This document shows positions 15,963 to 24,954 of a DNA stretch of 64,000 nt, piece after piece. The first letter of the stretch is position 1. Each line of letters begins with the position of its first letter. The notes below the pieces were generated by a model that worked only from the letters and a program-made list of their open reading frames with translations, was not told where the DNA came from and did no database searches. The translations under genes and the position numbers were made by a program. Origin of the DNA: Burkholderia arboris (GTDB lineage: Bacteria; Pseudomonadota; Gammaproteobacteria; Burkholderiales; Burkholderiaceae); the NCBI RefSeq assembly GCF_902499125.1, contig NZ_CABVPX010000009.1:1-64000 (forward strand), given 5' to 3'.

Positions 15963-16727
15963 ATGGCAACGAATCTGTTCGACCTGACGGGCAAGATTGC
16001 CCTGGTGACGGGCGCGAGCCGCGGCATCGGCGAGGAAATCGCGAAGCTGCTCGCGGAGCAGGGCGCGCACGTGATCGTATCGAGCCGCAAGCTCGACGAC
16101 TGCCAGGCGGTGGCCGATGCGATCGTCGCGGCGGGCGGCCGCGCCGAGGCGCTGGCGTGCCACGTCGGGCGTCTGGAGGACATCGCCGCGACGTTCGAGC
16201 ATATCCGCGGCAAGCACGGCCGCCTCGACATCCTCGTGAACAACGCGGCCGCGAACCCGTATTTCGGGCACATCCTCGATACCGATCTCGCCGCGTACGA
16301 CAAGACCGTCGACGTGAACATCCGCGGCTACTTCTTCATGTCGGTCGAGGCCGGCAAGCTGATGAAGGAACACGGCGGCGGCGCGATCGTCAACACGGCG
16401 TCGGTGAACGCGCTGCAACCGGGCGACCGGCAGGGCATCTACTCGATCACGAAGGCGGCCGTCGTCAACATGACGAAGGCGTTCGCGAAGGAGTGCGGGC
16501 CGCTCGGCATTCGCGTGAACGCGCTGCTGCCGGGGCTCACGAAAACGAAGTTCGCGGGCGCGCTGTTCGCCGACAAGGACATCTATGAGACATGGAAGGC
16601 GAAGATCCCGCTGAAGCGCCATGCGGAGCCGCGCGAAATGGCCGGCACCGTGCTGTATCTCGTGTCGGACGCGGCGAGCTATACGAACGGCGAATGCATC
16701 GTCGTCGACGGCGGCCTGACGATCTGA
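15963..16727 (+). CDS. Short-chain dehydrogenase/reductase
   Basis: 254 residues, classical SDR. NAD(P) motif TGASRGIGEEI (residues 15-25), NNAA (about 95), and catalytic Ser, Tyr and Lys in NTASVNALQ...YSITKAA (about 141-162). The C-terminal VDGGLTI is the usual SDR ending. It oxidises a hydroxyl or reduces a keto group, probably of an acyl-CoA, in the same pathway as the neighbouring kinase and dehydrogenase. The upstream GGAGGAG fits the chosen ATG. The next SDR gene starts seven bases after this one ends, suggesting co-translation. Confidence 0.87.
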   Translation: MATNLFDLTGKIALVTGASRGIGEEIAKLLAEQGAHVIVSSRKLDDCQAVADAIVAAGGRAEALACHVGRLEDIAATFEHIRGKHGRLDILVNNAAANPYFGHILDTDLAAYDKTVDVNIRGYFFMSVEAGKLMKEHGGGAIVNTASVNALQPGDRQGIYSITKAAVVNMTKAFAKECGPLGIRVNALLPGLTKTKFAGALFADKDIYETWKAKIPLKRHAEPREMAGTVLYLVSDAASYTNGECIVVDGGLTI

Positions 16728-16734
16728 GCGCGCG

Positions 16735-17493
16735 ATGAAAATCGACAGCTACGCCGGGCAGGCCGTGATGATCACCGGCGCCGCCAGCGGCTTCGGCGCG
16801 CTGCTCGCGAGTGAACTGGCCGCGATGGGCGCACGGCTCGCGCTCGGCGACCTGAACGGCGAAGCGCTCGAACGCGTGGCCGCGCCGCTGCGCGCGGCCG
16901 GCGCCGACGTGATCGCGCAGCGCTGCGACGTGCGCGTCGAGGCTGAGGTGGCGGCGCTGGTGCACGCGGCGGCCGAGCGCTTCGGGCGGCTCGACGTCGG
17001 CATCAACAACGCGGGCATCGCGCCGCCGATGAAGGCGCTGATCGATACCGACGAAGCCGATCTCGACCTGAGCTTCGCGGTGAACGCGAAGGGCGTGTTC
17101 TTCGGGATGAAGCACCAGATCCGCCAGATGCTCGCGCAACGCGAAGGCGTGATCCTGAACGTCGCGTCGATGGCCGGGCTCGGCGGCGCGCCGAAGCTCG
17201 CCGCGTATGCGGCGTCGAAACATGCGGTGGTCGGGCTCACGAAGACGGCCGCGCTGGAATACGCGCGCCACGGCATCCGCGTGAACGCGGTGTGCCCGTT
17301 CTACAGCACGACGCCGATGGTCACCGACAGCGATATCGGCGACCGCCAGGACTTTCTCGCGCAGGGCTCGCCGATGAAGCGGCTCGGCCGCCCCGACGAA
17401 ATCGTCGCGACGATGCTGACGCTGTGCGCGAAGGAAAACACTTATCTGACCGGGCAGGCCGTCGCCGTCGACGGCGGTGTCTCGGCCTTCTGA
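16735..17493 (+). CDS. Short-chain dehydrogenase/reductase
   Basis: 252 residues, classical SDR and distinct from the preceding one. TGAASGFGALLASEL (residues 13-27) is the cofactor loop with Phe in place of the usual Ile; NNAGIAPP is near residue 90; catalytic residues are in NVASMAGLGG and YAASKHAVVGL (Tyr about 159, Lys about 163). It ends VDGGVSAF. It is likely an NAD-dependent hydroxyacyl-CoA dehydrogenase in the same operon; which of the two SDRs handles which step cannot be told from sequence. Confidence 0.87.
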   Translation: MKIDSYAGQAVMITGAASGFGALLASELAAMGARLALGDLNGEALERVAAPLRAAGADVIAQRCDVRVEAEVAALVHAAAERFGRLDVGINNAGIAPPMKALIDTDEADLDLSFAVNAKGVFFGMKHQIRQMLAQREGVILNVASMAGLGGAPKLAAYAASKHAVVGLTKTAALEYARHGIRVNAVCPFYSTTPMVTDSDIGDRQDFLAQGSPMKRLGRPDEIVATMLTLCAKENTYLTGQAVAVDGGVSAF

Positions 17494-17526
17494 CCGAACG
17501 GAAGACGGAATCTCGAGGAGTCGATC

Positions 17527-18771
17527 ATGGAATTTGGCTACACCCCGAAAGTGGAAGCATTGCGCGAACGCGTGCGCGCATTCATGGACGCGCACATCGT
17601 GCCGCGCATCCGCCAGTGGAACGAGGAAGTGCATGCGGGCCAGTACCCGGTGTCGTTCATGGAGGAACTGAAGGCGCGCGCGAAGGCGGAAGGGCTGTGG
17701 AACCTGTTCCTGCCGCACCTGAAGGACGACGAGCCCGGCACGGGCCTGACGAACCTCGAATACGCGCCGCTCGCCGAGATCATGGGGCGCGTGGGCTGGG
17801 CGTCGGAAGTGTTCAACTGCAACGCGCCGGACACCGGCAACATGGAGCTGCTGCACATGTTCGCCACGCCCGAGCAGCGTGAACAGTGGCTGCTGCCGCT
17901 GCTGCGCGGCGAGATCCGCTCGGCGTTCGCGATGACGGAGCCCGACGTCGCGTCGTCGGATGCGACGAACATCACGACGCGCATCGAGCGCGTGGGCGAC
18001 GAATACGTGATCAACGGCCGCAAGTGGTTCATCACGAACGCCGCGCATCCGAACTGCAAGATCTTCATCGTGATGGGCAAGACCGATCCCGACGCCGAGT
18101 CGCACCAGCAGCAGAGCATGATCCTCGTGCCGCGCGATACGCCGGGCGTGACGGTCGTGCGCAACATCACGGTCGTCAATCACTACGCGCCGGAAGGGCA
18201 CTGCGAGATCACGTTCGACAACGTGCGCGTGCCGGCGCGCAACCTGCTCGGCGAGGAAGGCAGCGGTTTCGCGCTCGCGCAGGCGCGCCTCGGGCCGGGC
18301 CGCATCCACCACTGCATGCGTTCGATCGGTGCGGCCGAGCTGGCGCTGGAGTTGATGGTCGACCGCGCGCAGTCGCGCGTCGCGTTCGGCAAGCCGCTGA
18401 ACCGTCACGGCACCGTCGGCGAATGGATCGCGCGTTCGCGCATCGAGATCGACCAGGCGCGCCTGCTGGTGCTGAAGGCCGCGTGGATGATCGACAAGGT
18501 CGGCGCGAAGGCCGCGCGCAAGGAAATCTCGATGATCAAGGCGCTCGTGCCGACCGTCTATACCGATGTGTGCGACCGAGCGATGCAGGTGTTCGGCGCG
18601 GCGGGGTTGAGCCCCGATACGCCGCTCGCCGACCTGTGGACGTGGGGCCGCGCGCTGCGCTTCGCCGACGGTCCGGACGAGGTGCACCTGCAGGCGATCG
18701 CGCGGATGGAGATCAAGGACGGCGAGCCCGGTTCGACCGCGCCGTACCTGACGCCGCCGCTGCGCGGCTGA
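17527..18771 (+). CDS. Acyl-CoA dehydrogenase (ACAD10/11 C-domain-like)
   Basis: 414 residues, all three acyl-CoA dehydrogenase domains present. [16 protein letters not shown] (about 136-151) is the canonical substrate/FAD motif, and [15 protein letters not shown] follows. [29 protein letters not shown] (in the C-terminal helical domain, about 240-268) and [18 protein letters not shown] are typical of the long-chain/ACAD11-like branch. With the APH kinase at 14872 it reproduces, as separate genes, the two domains of ACAD11. It ends the 14178-18771 unit, and a LysR gene on the same strand follows after 75 bases. Confidence 0.9.
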   Translation: MEFGYTPKVEALRERVRAFMDAHIVPRIRQWNEEVHAGQYPVSFMEELKARAKAEGLWNLFLPHLKDDEPGTGLTNLEYAPLAEIMGRVGWASEVFNCNAPDTGNMELLHMFATPEQREQWLLPLLRGEIRSAFAMTEPDVASSDATNITTRIERVGDEYVINGRKWFITNAAHPNCKIFIVMGKTDPDAESHQQQSMILVPRDTPGVTVVRNITVVNHYAPEGHCEITFDNVRVPARNLLGEEGSGFALAQARLGPGRIHHCMRSIGAAELALELMVDRAQSRVAFGKPLNRHGTVGEWIARSRIEIDQARLLVLKAAWMIDKVGAKAARKEISMIKALVPTVYTDVCDRAMQVFGAAGLSPDTPLADLWTWGRALRFADGPDEVHLQAIARMEIKDGEPGSTAPYLTPPLRG

Positions 18772-18846
18772 CCGGCCGGTCTTCGCCTGGCGAACATGGA
18801 CGAACGGGAGGCGCGCGCCGTAAGATGCCGGCAAGGAGATCCGGCG

Positions 18847-19752
18847 ATGCGCCTTGCGAAGATTGATCTGAACCTGTTCGTCGTATTCGAGGCGATCTAC
18901 AACAAGCGCAACCTGACGCGCGCGGCCGAGGTGCTGAACCTCACGCAGCCGGCCGTCAGCAACGCGCTGGCGCGGCTGCGCAAGTCGCTGAACGATCCGC
19001 TGTTCGTCAGCACGCCGGCCGGGATGATGCCGACCCCGATGGCCGAGAACATCGTCGGCCGCGTGCGCGAGGCGCTGCAACTGCTCGATTCGAGCGCGCA
19101 CGAAGGCGACGTGTTCGATCCGGCGTCGTCCGAGCGCGTGTTCCGGCTCAGCATGAGCGACCTGACCGAAGCGCTGCTGCTGCCGGCGCTCGGCGAACTG
19201 CTGCAGACGCATGCGCCCGGCATGCACGTGCGCAGCTACACGATGGACCGCCGCGAAGTCGCGACCGCGCTCGCGAACGGCTCGGTCGACATCGCGATCG
19301 ACGCGCCGCTGATCGGCGATCCGCATCTTCACCAGGCCTTGCTCGTGCGGGACCGCTACGCGTGCATGATCCGCGACGATCATCCGTTCAAGGGCGATGC
19401 GCTCACCATGGACGACTACCTGTCGATGGGGCACATCCACGTGTCGAGCCGCCGCAAGGGCAGCGGGCACGTCGACGCCGAGCTGACGCGGCTCGGGCTG
19501 CGCCGCAATATCCAGATGCGCGTGCAGCATTACATGGTCGCGCCGCTGATCGCGATGCGCGGCGATCTCGCGCTGACGGCGCCGCTGCGGCTGCTGCAGC
19601 GCTATCCGGCGCGCATTCTCGAACTGCCGTTCGAGATGCCGGGGCTCGACTACTTCTGCTACTGGCATCGCAGCGCCGATCAGGATCAAGGCAGTCGATG
19701 GTTGCGCGAGCAACTGATGACGCTGATGGGCGGGATCGGCGAGGCGGCGTGA
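18847..19752 (+). CDS. LysR-family transcriptional regulator
   Basis: 301 residues. Winged helix-turn-helix at 8-66 (LNLFVVFEAIYNKRNLTRAA, NLTQPAVSNALARLRK), in the NodD/SyrM-like branch by its DLNLFVVFEAI start. The C-terminal effector domain begins near residue 90. ATG 18847 has AAGGAG nine to fourteen bases upstream and gives the standard LysR N-terminus; the frame opens earlier at 18796 without a good ribosome site. Being downstream and co-oriented, it may control the dehydrogenase unit, although LysR regulators more often stand divergently. Confidence 0.85.
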   Translation: MRLAKIDLNLFVVFEAIYNKRNLTRAAEVLNLTQPAVSNALARLRKSLNDPLFVSTPAGMMPTPMAENIVGRVREALQLLDSSAHEGDVFDPASSERVFRLSMSDLTEALLLPALGELLQTHAPGMHVRSYTMDRREVATALANGSVDIAIDAPLIGDPHLHQALLVRDRYACMIRDDHPFKGDALTMDDYLSMGHIHVSSRRKGSGHVDAELTRLGLRRNIQMRVQHYMVAPLIAMRGDLALTAPLRLLQRYPARILELPFEMPGLDYFCYWHRSADQDQGSRWLREQLMTLMGGIGEAA

Positions 19753-19857
19753 CGCGCACGCGGTGGCCGTCGGCTACGGCGACGTGAGCTGCACTGCACG
19801 CCGGGTGGGGATGTCGTGATGAAGCGAATGCCGGCCGCCCCCGGCGACGGCCGCGCA

Positions 19858-20832
19858 TCAACGACGCGCATGCGCGACCGCTTCGACCGCATCGCGAAAC
19901 CGCTTCAGCGCAGGCAGGCCGGCCGTCGTCGCGAGGTGGATCAGTGCGATTTCGCCCACCGGCATCACCGGAACCCCCCCGACCCTACGGATCACGCCCA
20001 TGCGCGCATAGTGCAGTACGGCCGACTGCGGCGCGACGGTCAGCGCGCCGAGCGCATCGGCCATCTGCAGGTTCGTGTGAAACGACATCGATTCGACGAG
20101 CGGGCGCGGCGGCATCAGGCCGTTATCGACGAACAGCGCGTCGAACGCGCGGCGGGTGTCGGTGCCGGCATGCGGGATGATCCAGTCTTCGCGCTGCAAC
20201 TGTTCCGTCGAGATGCGTCGCGCATCGGCGAACGGATGCGCGAGCGGGCACGCGATTGCCAGCGGTTCTTCGTACACGGGCAGGATCGTCACGTCGAGCC
20301 CGTCGAGCTTCGATAGCGCTTCCGCGTCGGGGCGGCTGATGATGCAGTCGATCCGTCCGGTCGACAGCGCGTCCAGCAGCCCGGAGACGTTCGATTCCAT
20401 CACCATGAGCCGCGGCGCGGGCGCGTCGCGTGTCAGGTGCCGCATGATCTGCGGCAACAGCGCGACGCTGACCACGGGCAGCATGCCGATGCGCAGCAGC
20501 GGCCGGCCTTCGTCGTTGCCGTCGCCGGCCAGTGCGACGTCGAATTGCGCGAGTGCGATCCGCAGGCGCTGTAGGACGGCTTCGCCGTCGGCGGTCAGCC
20601 GCCCGCCGCGCGCGCCGCGCGTCACGAGCATCATGCCGAACACCGCTTCCATTTCCTGCAGCATCTTCGTGATCGCCGGCTGCGACAAGTGCAGCGTGCG
20701 GGCGGCCGCGGCGAGCGAGCCGCCGTCCGCGACCAGTTCGAGCATACGCAAGTGCCGCAGCCGCAGAAAATTGCCCGCATTGCGGCGCCCGGAAATCAGG
20801 TCGGGATTCATATTTTCGGAAGGCTGGTTCAT
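19858..20832 (-). CDS. LysR-family transcriptional regulator
   Basis: 324 residues. The helix-turn-helix is at about 24-82 (LRLRHLRMLELVADGGSLAA, LSQPAITKMLQEME), in the CbbR/GbpR-like branch with a short N-terminal extension. The effector domain follows (LLRIGMLPVVSVALLPQIM). It is divergent from the CoA-transferase operon at 20987 and probably controls it. Two copies of TTCATGAA, one over its own start codon, lie in the shared promoter region. It is convergent with the LysR gene ending at 19752; the 105 bases between them hold only short GC-rich inverted repeats. Confidence 0.87.
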   Translation of the reverse strand: MNQPSENMNPDLISGRRNAGNFLRLRHLRMLELVADGGSLAAAARTLHLSQPAITKMLQEMEAVFGMMLVTRGARGGRLTADGEAVLQRLRIALAQFDVALAGDGNDEGRPLLRIGMLPVVSVALLPQIMRHLTRDAPAPRLMVMESNVSGLLDALSTGRIDCIISRPDAEALSKLDGLDVTILPVYEEPLAIACPLAHPFADARRISTEQLQREDWIIPHAGTDTRRAFDALFVDNGLMPPRPLVESMSFHTNLQMADALGALTVAPQSAVLHYARMGVIRRVGGVPVMPVGEIALIHLATTAGLPALKRFRDAVEAVAHARR

Positions 20833-20852
20833 GAATCTTCAATTTTCATGAA
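20828..20852. promoter_or_regulatory. Paired TTCATGAA palindromes at LysR/CoA-transferase promoter
   Basis: TTCATGAA occurs at 20828-20835 and 20845-20852, each self-complementary, 17 bp from centre to centre (under two helix turns). The first overlaps the LysR start codon. This arrangement is expected for an autoregulated LysR site. Confidence 0.5.
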
Positions 20853-20897
20853 AGCGCAACCTGCCCACAATAGCGACTCGACCTAATGGAGAGAGAC

Positions 20898-20990
20898 ATG
20901 TACGACTGGTGGAGACAAGCGGGGGACCGGCACCGGCAGCCGGCCGGGTCGCCGCGGTGTCGGGCGGCAGCGAAAGGAGCGCGGGCATGA
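20898..20990 (+). other. Possible 30-codon leader ORF before CoA-transferase gene
   Basis: ATG at 20898 follows GGAGAGAG and reads MYDWWRQAGDRHRQPAGSPR and ten more residues to a TGA that overlaps the ATG of the CoA-transferase gene (20987). Start context and stop-start overlap suggest translational coupling, but the peptide has no recognisable feature and could be chance. Confidence 0.3.
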
Positions 20991-22099
20991 CGGCATTCAA
21001 ACCGCTCGCCGGGATTCGCGTGTTGGATTTCACGCACGTCATCGCGGGTCCGCTGGCAACGTTTCATCTGGCGCAACTCGGCGCCGAGGTCGTCAAGATC
21101 GAGAACCGCAACGGCGGCGACGTGATGCGCCGCGGCAACGGCCGAATGGGCTTCGTTTCGCTGAACGCCGGCAAGCGCTGCATCGAACTCGACCTGTCCG
21201 ACGCCGATGATCTCGGCCAGGCACTCGAACTGGCCCGCGAAGCCGACGTGCTGGTCGACAGCCTGCGGCCAGGCGTGCTCGACCGGTTCGGGCTCGGCGA
21301 CGGCCCGCTGCGGGCGCTGAATCCGGGGCTCGTCTACTGCTCGATCAGCGGCTGGGGCAATGCCGGGGCGTGGCAGGACCGGCCGGCCTACGATCACGTG
21401 GTCCAGGCGGCGACGGGGATGACGCTGATGGCCGGCCGTGAAGGCGAGCCGCCGGTCAAGACGGGCTTCCCGGTGGTCGATGCCGGCACCGGGCTCGTCG
21501 CCGCGATGGCGATCCTTGCCGCGCTGCGCGAGCGCGATGCATCCGGTACGGGGCGATATCTCGACGTGTCGATGACCGGCGCCGCGTTGCAGCTGATGTA
21601 CCCGTTCGCATGCCAGGCGCTCACGGCCCGCGTGGCGCCGCCACGGGTCGGCAACCAGGGATACTCGGGCAGTCCGGCGGCGGACCTGTTCGCCACGCAG
21701 GACGGCTGGGTCGCGCTCGGAGCCAACACGCCGAGGCAACTGGCGGCCGTGCTCGGCGTACTCGGGCGCGCGGACATCGCGCGCGATCCCCGCTATTTCG
21801 ATCCCCCGCTCGATGCCGGCGGGCCGGCCGCGTTCCTGCGCGCCGGCGACCCGGCGGCGTTGCGCGCCGCGCTGGCCGATGCGATTCGCGAATGGCGCGC
21901 GGCTGACCTCGAGGATGCGTGCGCCGGCGCCGGCGTGGCCTGCGCGAAGGTGCGCACGATCGTCGAGTTCGTGGACGACGCGATGAACCACGACGCGCTC
22001 GAATCCGTCATGCTGACCGACGGCGACTGCAGCGTACTGTCGCCGGGCCTGGGCTATCGCGTGCGCGCGTCGCGTGCCGAGGGAGGAACGCAGACATGA
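20987..22099 (+). CDS. CaiB/BaiF family (family III) CoA-transferase
   Basis: 370 residues. The N-terminus LAGIRVLDFTHVIAGPLATF (residues 6-25) with GAEVVKIE and RRGNGRMGFVSLNAGKRCI is diagnostic of family III CoA-transferases. The catalytic aspartate is expected in YDHVVQAATGM (about 145). It moves CoA between carboxylic acids and so activates the pathway substrate. The start after AAAGGAG is preferred to 20909, which adds an unrelated low-complexity lead. Its stop overlaps the start of the MFS gene (ATGA at 22096-22099). Its length is at the short end for the family (about 380-400). Confidence 0.88.
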   Translation: MTAFKPLAGIRVLDFTHVIAGPLATFHLAQLGAEVVKIENRNGGDVMRRGNGRMGFVSLNAGKRCIELDLSDADDLGQALELAREADVLVDSLRPGVLDRFGLGDGPLRALNPGLVYCSISGWGNAGAWQDRPAYDHVVQAATGMTLMAGREGEPPVKTGFPVVDAGTGLVAAMAILAALRERDASGTGRYLDVSMTGAALQLMYPFACQALTARVAPPRVGNQGYSGSPAADLFATQDGWVALGANTPRQLAAVLGVLGRADIARDPRYFDPPLDAGGPAAFLRAGDPAALRAALADAIREWRAADLEDACAGAGVACAKVRTIVEFVDDAMNHDALESVMLTDGDCSVLSPGLGYRVRASRAEGGTQT

Positions 22100-23442
22100 A
22101 CACGGGCATGCAATACGCGACGGACAGCGGCGATCTGACCACGCGCGTCGAAGCGGACCGGGTGTTCGCGCGCATCACGAGACGGCTCGTGCCGCTGCTG
22201 TTCCTGTGTTACCTGGCCGCGTTCGTCAATCGCAACAACATCGGCCTCGCGAAGCTGCAGATGCAGAGCGCGCTCGGATTCACCGACGCGGTGTACGGCG
22301 TGGCGGCCTCGGCGTTCTTCGTCGGGATCCTCCTGTTCGAACTGCCGAGCAACCTGATGCTGCGGCGGGTCGGCGTGCGCCGCACGCTGCTGCGGATCAT
22401 GGTGTTGTGGGGCATGGTCGCGGCCGCGACGATGTTGGTCAGGACGCCGGGCCAGTTCTACACGCTGCGCTTCCTGCTCGGCACATTCGAGGCGGGGTTC
22501 TTTCCTGCCGTCGTCGTGTATCTCACGTTCTGGTTTCCGCCCGAGCGCCGCGCGAAGGTCATTGCGCTGTTCATGACCGCCGCCGCGGCAGCCGGCCTCG
22601 TCACCGGGCCGGTGTCGGGCTGGGTACTGAACTCGATGGGTGGCGTGGCGGGGCTCGGCGGCTGGCAATGGTTGATGCTGCTGGAAGGCGTGCCGAGCAT
22701 CGTGCTCGGCGTGATCGCGTTCCGCGTGCTGCCAGAAGCGCCCGGGCACGCACGCTGGCTGTCGCCCGACGAGCGACGCATCGTGCAGCTGGCGCTTGGC
22801 GCGCACGACGAGCGGCAGACCACCCGTCATCCGTTGCGCGCGGCGCTGCGGGAACCGTGTGTCTATCTGCTGGGCTTGACGACGTTCTCGCTCGGCTGCG
22901 CGACCAACCTGCTGATTTTCTGGCTGCCGTCCATCATCGAGGCGACCGGTGTCACGAACCTGCAACACGTCGGCCTGTATGTCGTGATTCCGAACCTGAT
23001 CGGCACGATCGCGATGGTCTGGTACGGCCGCCGGTCGGACCGGCGCCGCGAGCGTCACATGCATTTCATCGTTGCGGTCGGCGCGGGTATTGCCGGACTG
23101 TGCACGATGGCCGTTTCGCACGGCGCGTTGCCCGGCGTCATGGCCGGCGCCATCGTCGCGACCTGCGGCATCGCGTCCGCCTACCCGGTGCTGTGGGCGA
23201 TCGCGACACGCCTGTTGCCGCGCGACGCGGCCGCCGCCGGCATCGCGCTGATCTCGAGCATGGGTGCGGCGGCCGGCGTGAGCTCCGCGCTGTTCGGTGC
23301 GATTCGCGTACGGACGGGCAGCCTCGACCCGGCGCTCTATCTCGTCGCGCTCGTGCTCGTCGCCGTGGTGCTGCTGTTCGCGTGCGTCAATCGTCTGAAG
23401 GCCGCCGACGCGGCACTCGTCAACAAGGAACACCGCTCATGA
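22096..23442 (+). CDS. MFS transporter, anion:cation symporter type
   Basis: 448 residues with about twelve hydrophobic helices. After a 30-residue cytoplasmic lead the first helix carries LLFLCYLAAFVNRNNIGLAK, typical of the ACS (phthalate/tartrate/glucarate) branch, and the loop after helix 2 has LRRVGVRRTLLRIM, the MFS signature. It likely imports the organic acid that the upstream CoA-transferase activates. It overlaps the preceding and following genes by four bases each, so the three are translationally coupled. Confidence 0.88.
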   Translation: MNTGMQYATDSGDLTTRVEADRVFARITRRLVPLLFLCYLAAFVNRNNIGLAKLQMQSALGFTDAVYGVAASAFFVGILLFELPSNLMLRRVGVRRTLLRIMVLWGMVAAATMLVRTPGQFYTLRFLLGTFEAGFFPAVVVYLTFWFPPERRAKVIALFMTAAAAAGLVTGPVSGWVLNSMGGVAGLGGWQWLMLLEGVPSIVLGVIAFRVLPEAPGHARWLSPDERRIVQLALGAHDERQTTRHPLRAALREPCVYLLGLTTFSLGCATNLLIFWLPSIIEATGVTNLQHVGLYVVIPNLIGTIAMVWYGRRSDRRRERHMHFIVAVGAGIAGLCTMAVSHGALPGVMAGAIVATCGIASAYPVLWAIATRLLPRDAAAAGIALISSMGAAAGVSSALFGAIRVRTGSLDPALYLVALVLVAVVLLFACVNRLKAADAALVNKEHRS

Positions 23443-24785
23443 ATCACCCGTTCACGGACACGCAGCCGGTGCTGGGCCCGGCACCCTTCTTCGACATGGC
23501 GGAACTGCTCGACGAGTCGACGCTGGCGCCGGAGATCGTCTCCGATTGCGTGCGCGAGAGTCGCCATCGTGCGGGGCGCCGCGTGCGCGTCGTCGAGCTG
23601 ACCTTCACCAGCCAGCGATGGCACGGGCTCGTCTGGCGGCATCCCGCCCGCATCTACGTGCCCGACGGCTATGACGGCGACGGCGCGGCCGGCATCATCG
23701 GCACGGAGCGGCAGGCCTTCGAGCCCGGCGAATGGGCCCGGCGCGTCATTCCGGGCACGACGCTCGATACCGAAGGCGAATACGCGGAAGGCACCGCGCT
23801 CGACCTCGGGATGCCGGTCATGATCTTCGCGAACCCGGCCGATTGCCCGTTCGGCCTCGACGAATCGGATTTCACCGGCTATGCGCTGAAGAAGACGCTG
23901 GAAACCGGCGACCTGACCTGGAACGGGTACTACCCGATCGCGAAGGCGTATCTGCGCGCCATCACGCTGCTGCATTCGCTCACGGGCATCGGCACGAAGC
24001 GGGCCGTCCTGCTCGGCCATTCGAAGCGTGGAGTCGGCGTGGCCATCGCGGCGGGCGCGGACCCGGAGCGGGTGGCGGGCGTGATGGTGTGCGGCTACCA
24101 CGGCGGGAACAACCTGTATCACCTGGCGACGAAATTCGCCGAGTTCGGGCCGCACGTCGCCGGGCCGGCGGAGTCGCACGCCGGCCCCGGGTTTCAGGGC
24201 GCGGAGACGATGCTGCGCGCGATCAACAATCCGGTCGGCTTTCGGATACTGATGCACTTCGATCCGTATCTGTGGCGCGACCGGATCAAGGCCGCCTATC
24301 TCGTCGCGCTCGGCACCAACGACGAGTTCTTCGCGCTCGGCGCGCCCAACAGCATGATGACCGACATGCCGGGGGACAAGGCCTATCTCGCCATCGACAA
24401 CGTGCGTCATTCCTGGGTCTCCGCGAAGCATCTGGCGGCTTGGCGGATGTGGCTCGCCCGCACCTTTGCCGGCCGCCGCGTGCCGCGCATGCCGGCGGTC
24501 CGGCACGAGACGGCCGGCGACCGGCTGGCCGTGGCCGCGCGCGTCGAGCCGGAGCACGTGACGGGTGTCAGGCTGTTCCACGCGTTTCACCCGGTCTCGC
24601 AGGACTGGCGCAGCGCAACGTGGCAATCGACGCCGATGGCGGCGCGCGACGGCGAATGGCACGCCGAGTTGACGCACCCGGCGGGGCACAACCTCGCGTG
24701 GTACGTCGAGGTCGAGCACAACGGCGCCGGCGAGCCGGGCTACGTCAGCTCGCTCGTGCAGAACGTCGGGCGTTCGGCCGGGTAA
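23439..24785 (+). CDS. PhoPQ-activated pathogenicity-related (PqaA-like) alpha/beta hydrolase
   Basis: 448 residues. The nucleophile motif LLGHSKRGVGVAIAAG (Ser about 190) matches the G-x-S-K-R-G motif of the PhoPQ_related family (PqaA), and IKAAYLVALGTNDEFF and DNVRHSW supply the likely acid and histidine. No signal peptide is visible, whereas classical PqaA proteins are exported, so this version is probably cytoplasmic. It is coupled by a four-base overlap to the MFS gene in an operon with a CoA-transferase and a porin, which suggests hydrolysis of an ester or amide precursor of the imported acid. The substrate is unknown. Confidence 0.75.
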   Translation: MNHPFTDTQPVLGPAPFFDMAELLDESTLAPEIVSDCVRESRHRAGRRVRVVELTFTSQRWHGLVWRHPARIYVPDGYDGDGAAGIIGTERQAFEPGEWARRVIPGTTLDTEGEYAEGTALDLGMPVMIFANPADCPFGLDESDFTGYALKKTLETGDLTWNGYYPIAKAYLRAITLLHSLTGIGTKRAVLLGHSKRGVGVAIAAGADPERVAGVMVCGYHGGNNLYHLATKFAEFGPHVAGPAESHAGPGFQGAETMLRAINNPVGFRILMHFDPYLWRDRIKAAYLVALGTNDEFFALGAPNSMMTDMPGDKAYLAIDNVRHSWVSAKHLAAWRMWLARTFAGRRVPRMPAVRHETAGDRLAVAARVEPEHVTGVRLFHAFHPVSQDWRSATWQSTPMAARDGEWHAELTHPAGHNLAWYVEVEHNGAGEPGYVSSLVQNVGRSAG

Positions 24786-24840
24786 TCGCGGCGGAAGGGG
24801 ATCGGCGAACGCGGACGCGGAGCGTCGATTCCGGCAACAA

Positions 24841-24871
24841 CCGGCATCGATGGGCACACACTCGATGCCGG
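24841..24871 (+). terminator. Hairpin between hydrolase and porin genes
   Basis: CCGGCATCGA (24841-24850), 11-base loop, TCGATGCCGG (24862-24871), then a loosely T-rich ATTGTTTTGG. It may end or attenuate transcription from the 20987 operon before the porin. Confidence 0.5.
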
Positions 24872-24954
24872 CATCGAACCATTGTTTTGGTGTGCGAATC
24901 ATGAAGTAAGGCCGTGACGAACACATAAAGCCAGGAACTGGCAGGAGGAGACTG

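Noticed and set aside
16537-19713. Open minus-strand frame of 1058 codons
   Set aside because: It lies opposite five well-supported genes and its product is Arg/His/Ala/Val-rich without any domain; it is a shadow frame of GC-rich DNA.
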